Origin: Thermoplasmata archaeon
GTDB taxonomy: Archaea > Thermoplasmatota > Thermoplasmata > Thermoplasmatales > Thermoplasmataceae
Assembly: GCA_021810575.1 (NCBI GenBank)
Contig: JAJZIN010000011.1
Span: 1-20,935, forward strand
Reading direction: 5' to 3'
Length of the DNA: 20,935 nt
This document shows, one piece after another, positions 1 to 7,022 of this stretch; position 1 is the first letter of the stretch, and every line of letters begins with the position of its first letter. The position numbers were made by a program, and so were the translations under genes. The notes below the pieces were generated by a model. It worked only from the letters and a program-made list of their open reading frames with translations. It made no database searches and was not told the origin of the DNA.

Positions 1-101
1 ATTTCGATTTCTTTCTTGTTTGTACGATTTGCAAGCTTATTTGCAGCCATTACAGCTGATTCCTTGTCTCCAAGAATTACCACTCTATCAGGAATTTTCA
101 T
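1..101 (-). CDS. Partial FAD/NAD-dependent oxidoreductase-like protein, N-terminus only
   Basis: Only the first 33 codons are inside the window; the gene runs off the left edge. The start ATG (complement of 99-101) follows a strong Shine-Dalgarno site, AGGTGATT, five bases or less away. The peptide begins MKIPDRVVILGDKESAVMAA and continues with ANKL, a Lys/Arg/Asn stretch and EIE. This is the strand-turn-helix of a Rossmann fold as found in sulfide:quinone oxidoreductase and type II NADH dehydrogenase-like flavoproteins, which often read VVILGxGxAGxxAANKL here. The glycine motif is not standard: GDKESA stands where GxGxxG is expected. The family is an inference from a short stretch. It is transcribed away from the sppA-like gene. 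Confidence 0.5.
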   Translation of the reverse strand, partial: MKIPDRVVILGDKESAVMAANKLANRTNKKEIE

Positions 102-192
102 TTAATCACCTATTATATTAATCTGTTTTACGGTTAGAAATAATTTCTTTGTATTATAATTTTTAGAATTACTTACAACAATTGTTTAAGAA

Positions 193-225
193 AATTTCGG
201 ATTTTCTTCGAGGAAAGGCGAAATT
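193..225. other. Hairpin-forming inverted repeat between divergent promoters
   Basis: AATTTCG (193-199) and CGAAATT (219-225) are perfect inverted repeats. Inside them TTTTC (202-206) can pair with GGAAA (212-216) around a TTCGA loop, leaving a GA/GG internal loop. The element sits midway between a TATA-like box for the leftward gene (about 154-165) and one for the rightward gene (about 248-263), so it probably lies outside both transcripts. It could be a protein-binding site. The function is unknown. Confidence 0.4.
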
Positions 226-305
226 ATTATTTTCTATCCAATATGAATATTTTATTAAATTTTTGATCAAGAGAATATTAATAGTGAAATACCGATCATT
301 GGTAG

Positions 306-1007
306 ATGATAATAACCATTAATTTACGTGGAACAATTGGAGAAAATACCTTTGCTGGTATAAAATCGCAGCTGGATGCTTCACTTAGAAATAAAAATGT
401 AAAAGGGGTGATTCTCGACATCAACTCAGGAGGTGGGAGCGCAAGCGCATCAGAGCTTATTTATGAAGCAGTGAGCCACCTCAATGAAAATAAACCCGTT
501 TTTTCCGTGGTTACGGGTACTGCAGCTTCAGGGGCATATATGATTGCATGTGCAACAAGAAAAATATACTCCATTCACACTGGACTCATTGGTTCGGTGG
601 GAGTGATTTCCATGTCTCCTGATGTGAGTGAACTACTTGATAAAATAGGCGTGAAAGTAAATGTGCTAAGCAAGGGAAGAGAAAAAGCATCTATGAACCC
701 ATTTCAAAAATCTACCGAAGAAGATCTTCTAAGACAGAATGTGATCCTGTCTGAAATCTATGACTTCTTCATGACTATTGTAAAAGAAAAGAGGCATCTA
801 AGTGATGAACAGGCTTCTGAAGTTGGTAACAGCGGAATTTACTCTGCAAAGGAGGCAGAAAAACTGAGCCTAATTGATCAAGTTGACAGTTATGGGAAGA
901 TAATAGAGTCTATAAAAAATGAATTGGGGGAAAAATCTGATCCAGTAGTTATGAAGAGAAAGATACCCTTTTTGCTTAGATTTGCTATGAAATTCCTAGG
1001 GCAATAG
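306..1007 (+). CDS. sppA: SppA-like serine peptidase (family S49), lacking an N-terminal anchor
   Basis: A signal peptide peptidase/ClpP-fold protease that would cleave leftover signal peptides or other membrane-bound peptides with a Ser-Lys dyad. The 233-residue product has the S49 core: VILDINSGGGSASASE (35-50) for the oxyanion/substrate strand, TAASGAYMIA (72-81) with nucleophile Ser75, GLIGSVGVI (93-101), and Lys127 in KGREKAS. The Ser75-Lys127 spacing of 52 equals that of the Ser162-Lys214 dyad described for Thermococcus SppA. Archaeal SppA usually has an N-terminal membrane helix; here the protein begins directly with the catalytic domain. The C-terminus (about 216-233) is basic and hydrophobic and could attach to the membrane as an amphipathic helix. 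The start ATG at 306 has only a weak Shine-Dalgarno site. It is the first gene of a plus-strand run; no NfeD or stomatin gene is adjacent. Confidence 0.88.
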   Translation: MIITINLRGTIGENTFAGIKSQLDASLRNKNVKGVILDINSGGGSASASELIYEAVSHLNENKPVFSVVTGTAASGAYMIACATRKIYSIHTGLIGSVGVISMSPDVSELLDKIGVKVNVLSKGREKASMNPFQKSTEEDLLRQNVILSEIYDFFMTIVKEKRHLSDEQASEVGNSGIYSAKEAEKLSLIDQVDSYGKIIESIKNELGEKSDPVVMKRKIPFLLRFAMKFLGQ

Positions 1008-1049
1008 GGAAATGTGAAAAATAATTAGAAATTTAAAAAGATCAAAAAA

Positions 1050-1065
1050 GACTTTGTATAAAGTC
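1050..1065. promoter_or_regulatory. Palindrome containing a TATA-like box before the mscS-like gene
   Basis: GACTTT (1050-1055) and AAAGTC (1060-1065) flank GTAT, making a perfect 6-bp inverted repeat. The middle, TTTGTATAAAG, resembles a TATA box centred about 23 bases before the GTG at 1080. That spacing fits leaderless transcription. A regulator bound here would block TBP. No regulator is known. Confidence 0.35.
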
Positions 1066-1079
1066 CAATTCAATGTTAC

Positions 1080-1970
1080 GTGAATACACAGGAAAGAAGA
1101 TCACTATCAAAATCTGTTGTTTCAATAGTTATTGCAGTGATTGTAGTATATGCATTTGAATATTATTATCTTAAAATAGCCAGTGTTTTTAACATACCTG
1201 TCAAAGATGACATATATGTAAAAGATGCCTTCGTAGCACTGATAATAATCATAGTAGCTTTCGTTTTGCTTAGAATAACAAAGAGATTACTTAATCAACT
1301 GACATTAAGAAGTAACGGGGAGAGGAATCTCAACGGAATATATATCATCCTGCGTATAGTGATTTATGCATTGGCCATAACTGCATTCCTAGTATACGCC
1401 GGAGTAAACCTCGAAGGGGCACTTGTCGGAGGAGCAATCGGAGGTGTTGTTATTGGTTTCGCAGTACAATCTGTCGTTTCAAGTTTACTTTCTGGATTGC
1501 TGGTTACAGCGGGGGGATTCCTAAAACCAGATGAATCCATTTCAATATTTTCATGGATGTTTCCAGAAACATTAACTGGAAGAGTAGAGGATGTAAAGAC
1601 CCTCTATACCAGAGTAAAATTGACTAATTCCAGAAGTATACTTATTCCGAACACCATTCTTTTTGGCAGTTCAATATTCACGAAGCTAAATGAAGGAAGG
1701 AAGGTAAAATATGAATTCAACACAACAATTCCTGCCGACGTAAATGCAAGGGAAGTTATCACTAAATTCATGGAACAAAAGGATAAAATTGTGAATGATC
1801 TAAATATTGATGAAATAAACACCTATTTCACTCAGAAAAATGGAACAACAAACACAATAACCTTTATCATCCAGTTTGAGGAAATTATGAAACTTAATGG
1901 TTACATAGACAAAATAAATACTGCTGTTGAGGATTCATACTGGGAAATAAAGAATAAACCAAAAAATTAA
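1080..1970 (+). CDS. Small-conductance mechanosensitive channel, MscS family
   Basis: A homo-oligomeric membrane channel that opens under membrane tension and releases solutes during hypo-osmotic shock. The 296-residue product has an N-terminal helix (about 12-34), a second (about 48-70), then the typical long hydrophobic pore region (about 84-140). The pore is rich in Gly and Ala (VGGAIGGVVIGFAVQSVVSS), as in the pore-lining helix of MscS. The beta domain follows, with LTGRVEDVKTLYTRVKL and SRSILIPNTILFGSSI, which matches the MscS pattern of GxVexIxlrxTxlr and vxIPNxxl. An alpha-beta C-terminal domain ends the protein. The start is GTG; no in-frame ATG fits better. It begins 72 bases after the sppA-like gene and probably has its own promoter. 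Confidence 0.9.
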   Translation: MNTQERRSLSKSVVSIVIAVIVVYAFEYYYLKIASVFNIPVKDDIYVKDAFVALIIIIVAFVLLRITKRLLNQLTLRSNGERNLNGIYIILRIVIYALAITAFLVYAGVNLEGALVGGAIGGVVIGFAVQSVVSSLLSGLLVTAGGFLKPDESISIFSWMFPETLTGRVEDVKTLYTRVKLTNSRSILIPNTILFGSSIFTKLNEGRKVKYEFNTTIPADVNAREVITKFMEQKDKIVNDLNIDEINTYFTQKNGTTNTITFIIQFEEIMKLNGYIDKINTAVEDSYWEIKNKPKN

Positions 1971-1998
1971 TCTACTTATAGTAATAAGCAAATGCTAA

Positions 1999-2007
1999 TT
2001 TTTAATA
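1999..2007 (+). promoter_or_regulatory. TATA-like box for rpoL
   Basis: TTTTTAATA lies about 21 bases before ATG 2024 and 27 before the second in-frame ATG at 2030. The distance suggests a leaderless mRNA and favours the ATG at 2030 slightly. Confidence 0.45.
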
Positions 2008-2023
2008 CGGCGTTTTTAATATC

Positions 2024-2371
2024 ATGTCGATGGAAAGCAAAATAAGTATTGTTGAGAAGCAGAAAGATTCAATAACATTTGAAATAATGAACTATGACAA
2101 TACACTACTAAGACCTCTTGTTGAGGAAATTCAAAAAGATGAACAGGTTACAGAATCAAGATATTACATAAAGCACCCTGTAATAGATAATCCTAGAGTG
2201 TATGTTAAGGTGAAATCTGGAAAGCCGCAGGCCGCGGTTAAAAGATCGATTAAGCGATTAAGCAAGGTTTTTGAAAACCTTTCAAATGAATTGAACAAAG
2301 AACTAAAGAAAAACGATGATTCGCAAATTGGGGTACCAGAACTGAATAAGAACAAACCAAGTGATAATTAA
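2024..2371 (+). CDS. rpoL: DNA-directed RNA polymerase subunit L (Rpb11-like)
   Basis: A small assembly subunit of archaeal RNA polymerase; it pairs with subunit D to make the platform on which the two large subunits assemble. The 115-residue product shows the RpoL/Rpb11 pattern: an N-terminal strand, the segment DNTLLRPLVEEIQKDEQV (about 26-43) in place of the usual HTLxNxLR helix, then YYIKHPVIDNPRVYVKVKSG, which is the most conserved part of the family, and a C-terminal amphipathic helix. A charged tail of about 25 residues extends beyond typical archaeal RpoL. Translation may start at ATG 2024 or two codons later at ATG 2030. The methyltransferase gene begins 15 bases after its stop, so the two are probably cotranscribed. 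Confidence 0.88.
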   Translation: MSMESKISIVEKQKDSITFEIMNYDNTLLRPLVEEIQKDEQVTESRYYIKHPVIDNPRVYVKVKSGKPQAAVKRSIKRLSKVFENLSNELNKELKKNDDSQIGVPELNKNKPSDN

Positions 2372-2386
2372 ATCAGTTGTTCCAGG

Positions 2387-3355
2387 TTGGAATCAAAAAA
2401 TTTTTTAATTATAGAAACAGAGATAGGACGGTATAATTTCGCTAGGGAAGAGCTTTTATGTACGTTTGAAAGAGCATCTTCTATCGCAGTAAGAGAAATG
2501 GGTCAGGGAATATTCATTGCAGAGGGATTTCATGATCTGAATGGACTTGCATTTGTAAAGAGAGCTGGGCAAGTATTAGGTATAGCAGAACAGTTTTCAG
2601 ATATTTCCAAAGTTTTACTACCAGAAGGGAGGTTCTATGTAAGAGTCATAGACTCACATAAGTGCCACGGCACATCAGAGGAAAAGGAAATAGGGCAACT
2701 GCTGGGAGGAATAGGACGTGTATCCTTTTCAAATCCTGATTTTGTAGTTCTGGCCTACCATCTGGATAAATGGTACATATGCACGCAGAAATACTCAAGA
2801 AATAATCTCGAAAAGGCAAAAAGAAAGGCTCCCCTTAGACCATTTTTCTCACCTGTTTCCATGGATCCAGCCTTCGCATCTTTCCTGATTAACATGGGTT
2901 ATTTTCCACATGGTTCAACACTTCTGGACCCTTTCTGTGGAGGAGGTGGAATTCTTATGGAGGCAGGTCTAAAGGGATATAGGGTAGAAGGCATTGACAT
3001 TCTCAACGAAATGGTAATCGGAGCCAGGATGAATCTCAAGTACTTTGGAATCAGAGAATTCAGTATAATTAAAACGGACTTTTTGGAGTTTCAATCTGAT
3101 AAAAAATATGGTGGAATAGTAACGGATTTCCCATATGGAAGAAATTCTCACATATCAAAGGAGAGATCAGAATTTTACTTCAGGGCTGCTCAAAAGATGT
3201 CAGAATTCCTTGAAACGGGGTCCAGAGCATGTATCGTAACAGATAATATGGAAAATTTAGAATACTTCAAAAATTTCTTTGATATTGATATCATCTTACC
3301 ACAGAAAGTGCATAAATCCTTAACAAGATACTTCACAAGAATGATAAAAAAATAA
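2387..3355 (+). CDS. trmG10: tRNA (guanine(10)-N2)-methyltransferase, Trm-G10 type
   Basis: An S-adenosylmethionine-dependent enzyme expected to mono- or dimethylate N2 of guanosine 10 in tRNA. The N-terminal half (about 1-160) is compatible with a ferredoxin-like plus THUMP RNA-binding module. The C-terminal half is a Rossmann methyltransferase with motif I LLDPFCGGGGILMEA (about 179-193) and motif X-like residues LRPFFSPVSMDPAFASFLIN before it. The catalytic motif IV, usually DPPY(G), reads DFPYG (247-251): the first proline is Phe. The only in-frame start after the upstream stop is TTG at 2387. It follows rpoL by 15 bases and ends four bases from the stop of the convergent regulator gene. 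Confidence 0.85.
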   Translation: MESKNFLIIETEIGRYNFAREELLCTFERASSIAVREMGQGIFIAEGFHDLNGLAFVKRAGQVLGIAEQFSDISKVLLPEGRFYVRVIDSHKCHGTSEEKEIGQLLGGIGRVSFSNPDFVVLAYHLDKWYICTQKYSRNNLEKAKRKAPLRPFFSPVSMDPAFASFLINMGYFPHGSTLLDPFCGGGGILMEAGLKGYRVEGIDILNEMVIGARMNLKYFGIREFSIIKTDFLEFQSDKKYGGIVTDFPYGRNSHISKERSEFYFRAAQKMSEFLETGSRACIVTDNMENLEYFKNFFDIDIILPQKVHKSLTRYFTRMIKK

Positions 3356-3359
3356 ATAA

Positions 3360-3938
3360 CTATCCGAGAAAGTCATCAACAATTTTCCCGACAATCTCAA
3401 CCGGGATGCCGGTGGTTCTAGAAACCTCTTCTTCATTCAGCGTTTCCAGATATTCTACCAATATTTGTCTGATAAACCCTTCCTTTACTCTTTCTACAAC
3501 ATTCTTACGCAATAGCTGAATTATATTATTTTTCTCTTCAACAAGACTCTGCCTCTCTTTCATTAGGGCATCCATTTTTTCATTTATTTCTTTTATTCTT
3601 TCTATGGAAACTTCATTCTGAATACTTGGCTCACTCTTTTCAGCCAGGTCAAATTTTGATACCTGAATGAAAGTTGGTGTATAGTCTATGACGAGTGTAG
3701 AAAATCCTGTTGGCCTGTAGACTTTTCGAGGTGGACCAATGGAGCTGGGAGTTACTCCCATAGAAAGGATTAGATTTGCGTGTTCAAGTATCTCCAGTTG
3801 TTTATTGATCGCCTGTTGTGAAATTCCCAAACTCTTACTTATTTCCAAGCCGTATGACTCTTCCATAAGGAGTTTTTTTAAAATGGCCCTCCTGGTTGAA
3901 TTTTCCATTATGGACAGGAGGGTATCAATGTCATTCAT
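3360..3938 (-). CDS. ArsR/Phr-like winged-helix heat-shock regulator
   Basis: Probably a DNA-binding repressor of the heat-shock response. Residues 1-75 form an ArsR-type winged helix: ENSTRRAILKKLL, then SYGLEISKSLGISQQAINKQLEILEHANLI with recognition helix about 40-52, and a wing containing GPPRKVYR. The layout, including the ...PRKVY...DYTPTF segment after the wing, resembles Phr of Pyrococcus and HSR1 of Archaeoglobus. A predicted coiled coil (about 105-150, rich in Glu, Lys, Leu) would serve for dimerisation, and a short C-terminal helical piece follows. The gene starts one base after the hsp20 stop, so it is translated from the same mRNA. The palindrome in front of hsp20 (4501-4521) is a likely operator, which would make the unit autoregulated. 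Regulatory role is inferred from context and family. Confidence 0.8.
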   Translation of the reverse strand: MNDIDTLLSIMENSTRRAILKKLLMEESYGLEISKSLGISQQAINKQLEILEHANLILSMGVTPSSIGPPRKVYRPTGFSTLVIDYTPTFIQVSKFDLAEKSEPSIQNEVSIERIKEINEKMDALMKERQSLVEEKNNIIQLLRKNVVERVKEGFIRQILVEYLETLNEEEVSRTTGIPVEIVGKIVDDFLG

Positions 3939-3939
3939 C

Positions 3940-4488
3940 TTACTCTATCTTCACTGATTTTCCTTTCTCGTTTCCCTTTCTCACAAGCTCCAGAGTCAGA
4001 TCCAGTATTCCGTTGGTGAATTTTGCCACAGCACTCTCAGGTTTTACTGGCTCTTCCAGGGCGACATTCTTGAAGTACTTCCTTGAACCTTCGGCAACAT
4101 TTATTGTTACCTCATTCTCGGATACTTTAAGATCTATATTTTCTTTGGATATGCCAGGAAGCTCAAATGTCAGGTAAACCTTGTCCTTGTCATAGTTGAT
4201 ATCCGTGAGTGGTTCTCTGACCTCAGTCTCACCGTCTTTGTCGCTCAGAGAAGGTCTGTTAGGAATGTTTCCAAACTCCTGGAAGGATGGTTTTCCATCC
4301 GGACCAACTTTATAGCTGAATCCATATACATAGGGTCCAATCATGTGTTCATCAGAATTCTTAATCATCCTTTCCATTATTCTTCTCATCCTATCATTTA
4401 CCTTATCAAAGTCAAATCCAAAGTCTTCGAAGAAATCTCCGAAGAAGTCGTCATCCCAGTCATCATCTTTTCTTCTTCTTACTACCAT
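3940..4488 (-). CDS. hsp20: Small heat shock protein, Hsp20/alpha-crystallin family
   Basis: An ATP-independent holdase chaperone that forms large oligomers and keeps unfolded proteins soluble. The alpha-crystallin domain spans about 91-172 and has the family signature AKFTNGILDLTL (155-166), preceded by VYLTFELPGISKENIDLKV. The C-terminal V-K-I (179-181) is a short version of the IxI motif that docks on neighbouring subunits. The N-terminal arm is unusual: after a basic MVVRRRK it is a run of Asp, Phe and Trp (8-28), followed by Met/Arg-rich helix. A GAGGT Shine-Dalgarno site sits seven to eleven bases before ATG 4488. It is the first gene of a two-gene unit with the regulator. Confidence 0.93.
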   Translation of the reverse strand: MVVRRRKDDDWDDDFFGDFFEDFGFDFDKVNDRMRRIMERMIKNSDEHMIGPYVYGFSYKVGPDGKPSFQEFGNIPNRPSLSDKDGETEVREPLTDINYDKDKVYLTFELPGISKENIDLKVSENEVTINVAEGSRKYFKNVALEEPVKPESAVAKFTNGILDLTLELVRKGNEKGKSVKIE

Positions 4489-4500
4489 CTTAATTACCTC

Positions 4501-4521
4501 TTGTCAACCATTAGTTGACAA
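4501..4521. promoter_or_regulatory. Perfect palindrome, probable operator of the hsp20-regulator unit
   Basis: TTGTCAAC (4501-4508) and GTTGACAA (4514-4521) are perfect inverted repeats around CATTA. The site touches the hsp20 Shine-Dalgarno sequence on one side and covers the predicted transcription start about 25 bases from the TATA-like box at 4538-4546. Its core AAC-N5-GTT has the layout that I recall for the Archaeoglobus HSR1 motif (CTAAC-N5-GTTAG). A protein bound here would block initiation. Confidence 0.7.
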
Positions 4522-4537
4522 CTATGTATTACTTACT

Positions 4538-4546
4538 TATATTTAA
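4538..4546 (-). promoter_or_regulatory. TATA-like box for hsp20
   Basis: On the minus strand the sequence reads CTTAAATATAAG, with TTAAATATA as the likely TBP site. It is 25 bases from the middle of the right-hand part of the palindrome and about 54 from the hsp20 ATG, leaving a leader of roughly 30 bases. Confidence 0.5.
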
Positions 4547-4589
4547 GTTTTTTGAATCGAATAATATCATTTGCATTATAAAGGTAGCA

Positions 4590-4602
4590 ATTAAAAAATT
4601 AA
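4590..4602 (-). terminator. Possible oligo-T terminator after the DedA gene
   Basis: On the minus strand a run of six T lies in an AT-rich stretch 15-20 bases after the DedA stop codon. Archaeal RNA polymerase stops at such T-runs without a hairpin. Only the T-run supports this. Confidence 0.3.
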
Positions 4603-4612
4603 GAATAACACT

Positions 4613-5281
4613 TCATTCGTTAGTTTTCACGGTTGTTTTCTGACTTCCTCTTGATAGAACTCTGTAAACATAGAATAAAACTACAAAGGCAAGAACAATA
4701 GCAATATAAGTATAATCATTAAATAGTCCCAGTATATTTTTCCAGCTATTGCCAAGCAGATATCCAACATATATTAGAATGGAATCCCATATCACCGTTC
4801 CTAAAAGTGTAAACGAAAGAAATTTTGTAAACTTCATTTCCGCCAGACCAGCTGGTATTGATATAAATGTCCTGAAAATAGGTATAAGTCTTGTTATAAA
4901 AACCGATATTTCTCCATATTTATTGAACCATTTTTCTGTTCTATCAAGGGATTTTTCGTCCAATCTGATATATTTGCCAAAGCGCATTATGGCAGGTCTT
5001 CCTCCATAAAGTCCGATAGCGTACGCGGCACTGGCTCCAACGGCATTTCCCAGTGTCCCAGCTATAAGCACCAGCAGATATGAAGGAATGCTAAGATATA
5101 CAGGTAGTTGATTGCTCAGGGCTAAATAACCAGAAAAGGCCATTACAACTTCTGAAGGCACTGGTAGTAACAAACCTTCCAGAAACATAAGGAAGAATAT
5201 ACCTGGATAATTTGATACCTGAATAACGTATATAACTAAATTAATAATGTATTCAATTAGACCGGAAATTATGGAACTCAT
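4613..5281 (-). CDS. DedA/VTT-family membrane protein
   Basis: An integral membrane protein of the DedA (SNARE-associated/VTT) family; bacterial members act in lipid carrier recycling, membrane potential and pH or alkali tolerance. The 222-residue product has the hallmark FLEGLLLPVPSEVVMAFSGYLA (about 33-54) with the acidic residue and PVPSE, then a re-entrant/TM region, FGKYIRLDEKSLDRTEKWFNKYG (about 101-123) and FITRLIPIFRTFISIPAGLAEM (about 128-149) containing the conserved Arg and Pro, followed by two TM helices. The C-terminus is basic. It starts 34 bases after the dCMP deaminase gene, possibly with a weak promoter of its own (TATTTTAAT at about 5308-5316) or as the last gene of the FBP aldolase operon. 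The exact substrate is unknown. Confidence 0.88.
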   Translation of the reverse strand: MSSIISGLIEYIINLVIYVIQVSNYPGIFFLMFLEGLLLPVPSEVVMAFSGYLALSNQLPVYLSIPSYLLVLIAGTLGNAVGASAAYAIGLYGGRPAIMRFGKYIRLDEKSLDRTEKWFNKYGEISVFITRLIPIFRTFISIPAGLAEMKFTKFLSFTLLGTVIWDSILIYVGYLLGNSWKNILGLFNDYTYIAIVLAFVVLFYVYRVLSRGSQKTTVKTNE

Positions 5282-5315
5282 TTATTTACCCGCTCATACG
5301 CTCCTGATTAAAATA

Positions 5316-5774
5316 CTATTCTATCACAAGTTTTCTTTTCTTAACATCGCTTTCAAGTAGCATAAGTTCTGAAAGCTCATCTGGATAACCCTCTGTATAT
5401 ATTATTTCCTTAAGTTTTGCATTTACTATCATTTTGGCACACACCACGCAGGGAAAAGTTGTGGTATATATAACCCCACCCCTGATGCTGACACCGTTAA
5501 CAGCAGCTTGAATTATTGCATTCTGCTCTGCATGTAAACCACGGCATAATTCGTGCCTTTCACCGGATGGAATATCCATATCTATTCTTATGCAACCAAC
5601 CACATCGCAATGCTGCGCACCACTTGGAGGTCCATTATATCCGGTAGCAAGGATTGATTTATCCCGTACAATAATAGCCCCAACCTGCCTCCTAACGCAA
5701 TTTGCCCTTGAGGCAGCCATATATGCCATTTTCATGAAATACTGATCCCAGGAAGGGTGTTTTTCTGTTTCCAT
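5316..5774 (-). CDS. dCMP deaminase-type zinc enzyme
   Basis: Likely deaminates dCMP to dUMP, feeding thymidylate synthesis. The 152-residue protein has the zinc deaminase motifs HAEQNAI (81-87; zinc His81, catalytic Glu83) and PCVVC (108-112; zinc Cys109 and Cys112). GYNGPPSG (45-52) and a second Cys/His group (C56, C61, H74, C77) are typical of the dCMP deaminase/ComEB branch, where an extra structural zinc can be bound; this favours dCMP over free cytidine. Its ATG lies five bases after the FBP aldolase/phosphatase stop, so it is the second gene of that operon. No link in function to gluconeogenesis is evident. ATG 5774 is the first in-frame start. Confidence 0.85.
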   Translation of the reverse strand: METEKHPSWDQYFMKMAYMAASRANCVRRQVGAIIVRDKSILATGYNGPPSGAQHCDVVGCIRIDMDIPSGERHELCRGLHAEQNAIIQAAVNGVSIRGGVIYTTTFPCVVCAKMIVNAKLKEIIYTEGYPDELSELMLLESDVKKRKLVIE

Positions 5775-5779
5775 CTTAA

Positions 5780-6937
5780 CTAATCCGAATCCCTGCCAGT
5801 TGAATTCTTACTCACACCCTTTTCAACTGCGTCAACATGTACAAATCTTCCTTTGAGTTTTTCCATTACCTTTGGTAGCGTAGTGTATTCCATGTCTTCT
5901 TCTGGGAGCCTGTGTGGTTCAAATGGTCCCATTCTCCTGATATAATCAGTAATATCATTGGCAAGTTTCCTGGCATTATCGTAGGCTGGGTCGTCAAACA
6001 TGTCAACTGGACCAGCTAATTTCTTATCCTTATAAACAAAACCGAGGGCAACTACTCTTGGTGGGCCATCAAATCTGGTCATTTTGGAGTTTTTCATTGC
6101 TACTGGCATTAAGGGACCGTTAAATGATCCTCTCATCCAGCCCGAAACAAGATATGGGTGTGAAAATGCTTCCATCGCCTCACCAGATGCCGGTAATCCT
6201 GATTGAATTCTTACAATTGCCGCAGGATCATCTTTTCCAACATATTCTCCTGCTATAAAGGACAATTTGTCAGTGGTAATAACTGCAACATTTTCATCTG
6301 GCAATTTCCCGTGTTCTTTCTTAGTGTAAACTCTTTTTATAACGTATCTGCCCTTAGTTCCAATAAGGGATATTATATCATACATCTCTTCTGGTGCATT
6401 AAGCATTATAGCTTTTGCTTCCTGAATATCCCAAACCTCAAATTTAAAACCATCATGCATACTTTGATCTATTACGAGACCAGGAGTGTTGAATGGGTCA
6501 GCAAACATCTTGAATATTGGGTAATTGAATGCTCCAGGTTCCGTTTTATCCATCATATATACTATAAATGGTTCACTTCGTCTCGGAGTTATATCCATTT
6601 CGGCGATTCCGGGACCCATTCCTTTGATATTTCCAGAAAAAGAATCTTTTAGGAGATCCTGTCCTGCACCGTAAAGACCAAGCTTTTTGGCAACCTCAGT
6701 TCCTGACTTGAATGCGTCCCATGCAAGTTTGTGAACTTCTGAGGCATTAACTCCATTATCATGAACCATGGTTATCTGTATGTCATCCCCAACATAACCC
6801 ACAAAATGATCCCATATAATTCCCTTAGACTGCTCCTTTAAAAATCTCTTAACTTCGTTCAATACATCTTCGTGGACTGTTGTATGCCCTGGCAGACTAC
6901 CTATATCTGCTTTAATATGGGTCAACGTAACCTTCAT
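5780..6937 (-). CDS. fbp: Fructose-1,6-bisphosphate aldolase/phosphatase, bifunctional
   Basis: A key gluconeogenic enzyme of archaea: a single active site first condenses dihydroxyacetone phosphate with glyceraldehyde 3-phosphate, then dephosphorylates fructose 1,6-bisphosphate to fructose 6-phosphate. The 385-residue product shows all the parts known from Sulfolobus FBPA/P: Asp11 and His18 in DIGSLPGH, the metal-binding pair Asp51-Asp52 in YVGDDIQ, Gln93, GPGIAEMD (108-115), and YVGKDDPAA (232-240) with Schiff-base Lys235 and Tyr232; Tyr351 near the C-terminus would also join the site. Length matches the family. Start ATG 6937 lies about 24 bases from a TATA-like box, so the mRNA is probably leaderless. 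The gene leads an operon with the dCMP deaminase and perhaps the DedA gene. Confidence 0.95.
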   Translation of the reverse strand: MKVTLTHIKADIGSLPGHTTVHEDVLNEVKRFLKEQSKGIIWDHFVGYVGDDIQITMVHDNGVNASEVHKLAWDAFKSGTEVAKKLGLYGAGQDLLKDSFSGNIKGMGPGIAEMDITPRRSEPFIVYMMDKTEPGAFNYPIFKMFADPFNTPGLVIDQSMHDGFKFEVWDIQEAKAIMLNAPEEMYDIISLIGTKGRYVIKRVYTKKEHGKLPDENVAVITTDKLSFIAGEYVGKDDPAAIVRIQSGLPASGEAMEAFSHPYLVSGWMRGSFNGPLMPVAMKNSKMTRFDGPPRVVALGFVYKDKKLAGPVDMFDDPAYDNARKLANDITDYIRRMGPFEPHRLPEEDMEYTTLPKVMEKLKGRFVHVDAVEKGVSKNSTGRDSD

Positions 6938-6956
6938 AATGATTCATGGCAACGAC

Positions 6957-6965
6957 ATATTAAAA
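6957..6965 (-). promoter_or_regulatory. TATA-like box for the FBP aldolase/phosphatase operon
   Basis: On the minus strand TTTTAATAT is centred about 24 bases before the ATG at 6937, which fits a leaderless transcript. Confidence 0.5.
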
Positions 6966-7022
6966 TAATTCGGATATTCATTAATCAAGACTATGTGTTT
7001 AGTTATAATTTTAGTTCAGAGT

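Noticed and set aside
6203..6652. A 149-codon open frame on plus, opposite the FBP aldolase/phosphatase gene
   Set aside because: It lies fully antisense to a well-conserved enzyme, has an unlikely amino acid mix (many Tyr, Cys, His, Phe) and no recognisable motif or promoter.
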